From Bhargavaea ullalensis (GTDB lineage: Bacteria; Bacillota; Bacilli; Bacillales_A; Planococcaceae): a DNA stretch of 64,000 nucleotides. The notes beneath the pieces are model-generated. The model worked only from the letters and a program-made list of their open reading frames with translations. It was not told the origin of the DNA and ran no database searches. The stretch lies in the NCBI RefSeq assembly GCF_040545425.1, contig NZ_JBEPLW010000001.1; one strand, 5' to 3'. This document shows, in pieces, positions 60,355-64,000 of this stretch. The translations under genes were made by a program, and so were the position numbers. Numbering within the stretch: the first letter of the stretch is position 1; every line of letters starts with the position of its first letter.

Positions 60355-60412
60355 AAAAAGAGGCATTGCGGTGACCGGCAAAATCCGGCCTTCTGCAACG
60401 CCTCTTTTCTTA
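60355..60412. terminator. Terminator of the sugar operon, bidirectional
   Basis: AAAAAGAGGCATTGC pairs with GCAACGCCTCTTTT with an inner CCGGC/CGG stem. It also ends the minus-strand gene at 60410. Confidence 0.82.
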
Positions 60413-60571
60413 TTTGCCGTCCTCTTCGTCGGATGCGGCGGTGCTGTCCGTTTCTTCCCGGACTTCCCGTTTGATGTCATCGAGTTTTTCTTCGGCTGAC
60501 TTGGCTGCCTCGTTTGCCGTCTCGGCCCACTTTTTCTTATCGCCGTCGTTGTCTGCATAGCTTCTCGTCAT
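60410..60571 (-). CDS. Small acidic hydrophilic protein
   Basis: 53 residues from the ATG at 60571 (AAAAGGAG upstream). Entirely charged and helical (K-K-K-W-A-E-T-A-N-E-A-A-K-S-A-E-E-K-L-D-D-I-K). Without a lipid or membrane part it resembles small stress or spore-associated hydrophilic peptides, but no family can be named. Confidence 0.6.
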   Translation of the reverse strand: MTRSYADNDGDKKKWAETANEAAKSAEEKLDDIKREVREETDSTAASDEEDGK

Positions 60572-60699
60572 GCGGATCGCTCTCCTTTTGGCGTACTTGC
60601 CTATAGTATTCCCGCCGGCCGGCACATCAAACAGAGGTTTCCGGTCATTCTAAGCAGGGAATAGTGGAGCGATCATTGTTTTTTAAGGAGACTGACAGC

Positions 60700-61554
60700 A
60701 TGGCAATGCGCATAGATCAAGAATCGAAAGTCGGATGCAACACCGAATACGGAGAACTGCAGAAGGTCATTCTCTGCCCGCCGCGCTACATGGCGATCGA
60801 AGAGGCGATCAATGAAGTGCAAAAGCGATATGAAGATGAAAACATCGACCGCGGGCTGGCCATGAAGCAGTACCGCGAATTCCGCGACACATTGAGGGAT
60901 CACGGCGTGGAGGTCATTGAGCTGGAGCCATCCGAAGAGTATCCGGAACAGGTCTTCACCCGCGACATCGGATTCACCGTCGGCGGCGAACTGTTCGTTT
61001 CCCGAATGGCGAGCGACATCCGGCAGGGGGAGGAAGAGGCCCTCGAACAGCTGCTGGAAGAGCACGGCATCCGGTATCACAAATTTGAAGGCGGCCGCAT
61101 CGAAGGCGGCGACGTCATCGTGGACGGCGACAGCGTATATGTCGGCGTCAGCGAACGGACATCCCGGGAAACGATCGCCGAACTGCCGGATCATCTTCCG
61201 GGACGGACTGTCCATCCTGTCCCGTTCGACGGGAAATACCTGCACCTGGACTGCGTGTTCAACGTCCTGTCGCCGAAGACAGCCCTGATCTTCAAAGAAG
61301 CGCTTCCCGAAGAGACGGTCCGCGCGCTCGGAGAGAAATACGAACTGATCGAAGTCGGCAAAGACGAGCAGTTCACGATGGGCACGAACGTCCTCTCGAT
61401 CGGCGGCGGCAAGCTGTTCAGCCTGCCGGTCAACCGCCGGGTGAACGCCGCCATGCGGGAGAAGGGCTATGAAGTCATCGAGATCGATTTCTCGGAGATC
61501 ATCAAGTCCGGCGGTTCGTTCCGCTGCTGCTCGATGCCGGTGGAGCGGAGCTGA
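60700..61554 (+). CDS. DDAH / arginine deiminase-family amidinohydrolase
   Basis: 284 residues from the ATG at 60700 behind AAGGAGACTG. F-T-R-D-I-G-F near residue 88, E-G-G-D-V near residue 140, H-L-D-C-V-F-N near residue 186, and a catalytic Cys in the terminal G-G-S-F-R-C-C-S-M-P. This is the dimethylarginine dimethylaminohydrolase/arginine deiminase-like family common in Bacillales, which acts on guanidino compounds. Exact substrate unknown. Confidence 0.88.
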   Translation: MAMRIDQESKVGCNTEYGELQKVILCPPRYMAIEEAINEVQKRYEDENIDRGLAMKQYREFRDTLRDHGVEVIELEPSEEYPEQVFTRDIGFTVGGELFVSRMASDIRQGEEEALEQLLEEHGIRYHKFEGGRIEGGDVIVDGDSVYVGVSERTSRETIAELPDHLPGRTVHPVPFDGKYLHLDCVFNVLSPKTALIFKEALPEETVRALGEKYELIEVGKDEQFTMGTNVLSIGGGKLFSLPVNRRVNAAMREKGYEVIEIDFSEIIKSGGSFRCCSMPVERS

Positions 61555-61572
61555 ACATCTCCAAGCCGGAAC

Positions 61573-61613
61573 AAGGCACGGGAATCAGTTGATTCCCGTG
61601 CTTTGTTTTGGGG
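61573..61613 (+). terminator. Terminator after the amidinohydrolase gene
   Basis: GCACGGGAATCA and TGATTCCCGTGC are perfectly complementary, followed by TTTGTTTT. Confidence 0.85.
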
Positions 61614-61667
61614 TATAGGCAATCATCTGCAAGTGTGAAAAAAGTCAATCTAAAGGGGGGGAGTGCC

Positions 61668-62747
61668 ATGATCAAGAAGCTCTGGTTCCAGATCGGCGTT
61701 GCGATTCTGCTTGCCATCCTGATCATCAAATATTTTTTGGAGATCAAGTTCATCTTCGACCCGCTGTTCATCATTGCCAAGACGGCTCTCATACCGGTCA
61801 TTTTCGGCGGCGTACTGTTTTATCTGGCGGAACCGGTGCAACGGCGGCTGGAAAGAAGCAACGTTCCGCGCTGGGGCAGCATCACCATCATCATCGCCTG
61901 TGTGGCGGTCATCATCTGGGTGTTTGTCGCTTTGATCGGACCGGTCGTTTCCCGGCAGGCGAACAATCTCGGTGAGAATGCACCGGCACTGACCCACCAG
62001 CTGAACGAATTCCGGATCGACCTGCTGAACCAGCGGGATGACCTGCCGGAGCAGGCCAAGTCGGCGATCGACAGTGCCCTCGACTCAGTGGAAGCGGGTG
62101 CCGTCAAGTTCGGGAAATGGTTTATCCAGTTTCTCCAAACGGTTCTTCAGGCAGTGGTTCTGCTCATTCTCGTGCCATTTTTCTTCATCTTCATGTTGAA
62201 GGATCATGAAAAGTTTGCACCGCGGATTTACAATCTGTTTCACGGCAAACGCCGGGAATGGGTGAAAAACACGTTGAGAGACATCGACCTCGTGCTGCGT
62301 TCCTACATTCAGGGTCAGCTTCTGATCAGCACGATCCTGGCCACGCTGATCTTTATCGGCTATTTAATTATCGGTTTGAATTATGCCCTGTTGCTGGCGC
62401 TTTTTGCGCTCGTCATGAATGTCATCCCGTTCCTCGGTCCGTGGATCGCCTTCGCGCCTGCCGCAATCATCGCCTTCCTGCAGGATCCGAAGATGGTCAT
62501 CTGGGTGTCGGTCGTCACGCTTGCCGCCCAGCAGACCGACAGCCACCTCATCACGCCGAACGTCATGGGCAAGACGCTCGACATCCATCCGCTCACCGTC
62601 ATTACGCTCATCCTGGCAGCGGGCAGCATTGCCGGCTTCTTCGGCATCCTGCTCGCCATCCCGACCTATGCGGTGATCAAGTCGGTGGTCATCAACATTT
62701 ACGAGGCGAGGAAGGATATCAAGCGGGCAGCCACGAAAAGTATTTAG
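61668..62747 (+). CDS. AI-2E-family transporter
   Basis: 359 residues from the ATG at 61668 behind AAAGGGGGGAG. Paired N-terminal membrane segments, a ~70-residue soluble stretch, then four or five segments with L-I-P-V-I-F-G-G-V-L-F-Y-L and F-L-G-P-W-I-A-F-A-P-A, the AI-2E (UPF0118) pattern. Members export autoinducer-2 or act as Na+/H+ antiporters; which applies here is unknown. Confidence 0.87.
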   Translation: MIKKLWFQIGVAILLAILIIKYFLEIKFIFDPLFIIAKTALIPVIFGGVLFYLAEPVQRRLERSNVPRWGSITIIIACVAVIIWVFVALIGPVVSRQANNLGENAPALTHQLNEFRIDLLNQRDDLPEQAKSAIDSALDSVEAGAVKFGKWFIQFLQTVLQAVVLLILVPFFFIFMLKDHEKFAPRIYNLFHGKRREWVKNTLRDIDLVLRSYIQGQLLISTILATLIFIGYLIIGLNYALLLALFALVMNVIPFLGPWIAFAPAAIIAFLQDPKMVIWVSVVTLAAQQTDSHLITPNVMGKTLDIHPLTVITLILAAGSIAGFFGILLAIPTYAVIKSVVINIYEARKDIKRAATKSI

Positions 62748-62769
62748 GAAATCATTCAGGAAACGATTT

Positions 62770-62850
62770 ATTTCCCGGGAAATCGCATTATTTCCCGGGA
62801 AATCGACATTTCCCGCGCAATATTTCCCGGTCAAAGGGAATATTGCGCGG
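62770..62850. repeat. Tandem palindromes and hairpin before the DUF302 gene
   Basis: ATTTCCCGGGAAATCG occurs twice in tandem (62770-62785, 62790-62805) with a third partial copy. CCGCGCAATATT (62813-62824) then pairs perfectly with AATATTGCGCGG (62839-62850). The region lies between the transporter and DUF302 genes. It could be a terminator-like RNA structure or operator sites. Confidence 0.6.
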
Positions 62851-62869
62851 AATCAGGGAGGAATAGGAG

Positions 62870-63256
62870 ATGTTCGATTATACGGTGAACACCCGAAAAA
62901 CAAAGGACGAAGCGGTCAAAGCAGTGGAGGAATGCCTGTCGGAAGTGAAGTTCGGCGTGTTGTGGAATTTCGACATGACAGCCACCCTCCAGAAAAAAGG
63001 CCAGGATTTCGAAACGCCTGTCACCATTCTTGAAGTATGCAGTCCTGCGGCTGCCGCGAAGATGCTGAAGGAAGATCTGAGGGCGAGTTATCTGCTGCCG
63101 TGCAAGATTGTCGTCTATGAACAAGGCGGCAGCGTTAAGATCGGGATGCCGAAGCCAACCGCGACTCTCGGCCTGATGGAAAACGCGGAGATCCGCTCAC
63201 TGGCTGAAGAAGTGGAGGGAATTTTGAAGTCATGCATCGACAAGGCGGCGCAATGA
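62870..63256 (+). CDS. DUF302 family protein
   Basis: 128 residues. K-T-K-D-E-A-V-K-A-V-E-E-C-L-S-E-V-K-F-G-V-L-W and the later V-C-S-P-A-A-A-A-K-M-L-K-E-D follow the DUF302 pattern. Members are small proteins sometimes tied to redox or haem-related functions; role unknown. ATG behind GGAGGAATAGGAG. Confidence 0.88.
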   Translation: MFDYTVNTRKTKDEAVKAVEECLSEVKFGVLWNFDMTATLQKKGQDFETPVTILEVCSPAAAAKMLKEDLRASYLLPCKIVVYEQGGSVKIGMPKPTATLGLMENAEIRSLAEEVEGILKSCIDKAAQ

Positions 63257-63322
63257 CCGTTATTTCCCACGCATGAGCTTGCCTGGGCCGGCAACCCTAA
63301 ACGGTGAGAGGAGGTTTTCACC

Positions 63323-64000
63323 GTGCGCCATTGGCTGTGGCTGCCGGCCTATTTGCTTATGCTGTCATTCCTCATGTATGCGCTCGTTTCCGCGGAAAGC
63401 GGGGAAGGCGGCGCGGCTTCCGAGATGTCGCTTGCCGAGGAACGGACCAGCCTGTACATGGCCTACGAAACGCCTTCCGTCCCGTGGCATCTGCTCGCCG
63501 CGGTCGACCGGTATGAGCGGAACATCCAGCGGCTACGCAATGACTTGGAGGAAGTGGAAGGCCTGGTTTCCTTCCGGTTCCCCGAGGCGTTCTGGGCCGG
63601 CGCGCCGAACCCGGAGGCGGGCGACAGCGACCCGGCCGCAATCGAATTTTTCGACGGCAGGGGAATGGACGGGAACGGGGACGGCAAAGCCGACCCGAAT
63701 GATGCCGAAGACATTCTCTTCACGCTGGCTGCCGCGCTCGGGGAACATGGCGGGGACGAAGACGCCCACCGTCTCGCCCTTTGGGGGTTTTATGGAAGCG
63801 AGGAAGCAGTCGGACAAGTCATGACCATTTCGGAGCTGTTCCGGCAGTTCGGCACGATCGAACTCGATGAATATGTGTTCCCGCTGCCGAAGACCCACCA
63901 TTATACGTACAAGGGAACATGGGGCGCCAAGCGCGGCTGGGGCGGACGGCGCATGCATGAAGGCACCGACCTGTTCGCATCCTACGGCGTCCCGGTCCGT
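63323..64000 (+). CDS. M23-family peptidoglycan peptidase (3' end beyond window)
   Basis: 226 codons visible from the GTG at 63323 (GAGAGGAGG upstream). One N-terminal membrane/signal segment (L-W-L-P-A-Y-L-L-M-L-S-F), a lysozyme-like helical part (W-H-L-L-A-A-V-D-R-Y-E-R-N), an EF-hand-like D-G-N-G-D-G-K-A-D-P-N-D-A-E-D, and then the first M23 block, H-E-G-T-D-L-F-A-S-Y-G-V-P-V, where the window ends. A cell-wall endopeptidase combining a lytic-type and an M23 domain. Confidence 0.8.
   Translation, partial: MRHWLWLPAYLLMLSFLMYALVSAESGEGGAASEMSLAEERTSLYMAYETPSVPWHLLAAVDRYERNIQRLRNDLEEVEGLVSFRFPEAFWAGAPNPEAGDSDPAAIEFFDGRGMDGNGDGKADPNDAEDILFTLAAALGEHGGDEDAHRLALWGFYGSEEAVGQVMTISELFRQFGTIELDEYVFPLPKTHHYTYKGTWGAKRGWGGRRMHEGTDLFASYGVPVR

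Overview
The window looks like a high-GC endospore-forming member of the Bacillales, most like the Planococcaceae (Caryophanaceae). Evidence: Bacillota-type ribosome binding sites, a CotF-like coat protein, YdbS/YdbT-type PH-domain membrane proteins, a YtrA-type GntR/ABC operon, MscL, GlsA, MurI and M15/M23 wall peptidases, all in GC-rich sequence. Two stretches are clearly more AT-rich: the plcR-like locus near 20-24.5 kb and much of 34-51 kb. No rRNA, tRNA or CRISPR array is present.

Layout. (1) 1-11.75 kb: the 3' part of a RiPP operon of thiopeptide type. In order: a partial SpaB_C-like protein, a LanB glutamylation-type dehydratase, an ABC exporter (ATPase and permease), an ocin-ThiF/E1-like protein, an E1 C-terminus/YcaO fusion ending in PxPxP, a double nitroreductase-like protein, a second SpaB_C elimination-type protein, a SagB-type dehydrogenase and an unrecognised protein. 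A strong terminator follows. No precursor peptide is visible, so it presumably lies upstream of the window. (2) 11.8-20.05 kb: chromosomal genes (TauE-like transporter, GntR/ABC operon, murI, YetF-like protein, M15 peptidase, glsA). (3) 20.05-24.6 kb: a PlcR-like regulator divergent from a second split dehydratase pair, which is followed by a 36-residue PapR-like pheromone precursor containing LPFE. A sequence matching the PlcR box and two variants flank the locus. (4) 24.8-32.5 kb: chromosomal housekeeping genes.

(5) 32,629-52,364: a 19.7-kb plasmid-like element inserted in a DUF2207 membrane-protein gene. The signal-peptide end of that gene lies at 32,509 and its body at 52,365-53,894. At the right junction the plasmid replication protein is fused in frame to the DUF2207 body, giving a 930-codon chimera. 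The element carries a RadC-like JAMM protein, ParA with a small partner, arrays of short AT-rich repeats, an ArdC antirestriction protein, a YolD-like protein, an ABC/FtsX transporter, a VanZ-like protein, secreted proteins, an ECF sigma/anti-sigma pair and several decayed genes. Its non-coding DNA is unusually palindromic. A ~195-bp leader is duplicated in front of two genes, and ardC follows a long nested inverted repeat, which may indicate single-stranded-DNA promoters of a plasmid leading region. (6) 53.9-64 kb: chromosome again, with a coat protein, a GNAT acetyltransferase, a sugar ABC transporter operon, a DDAH/arginine deiminase-like enzyme, an AI-2E-family transporter, DUF302, and an M23 peptidase running off the end.

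Functionally, region 1 should make and export a heterocyclised, dehydrated peptide. Region 3 looks like a quorum-sensing-controlled dehydratase module. Region 5 is an acquired replicon whose partition, replication and antirestriction genes remain largely intact.
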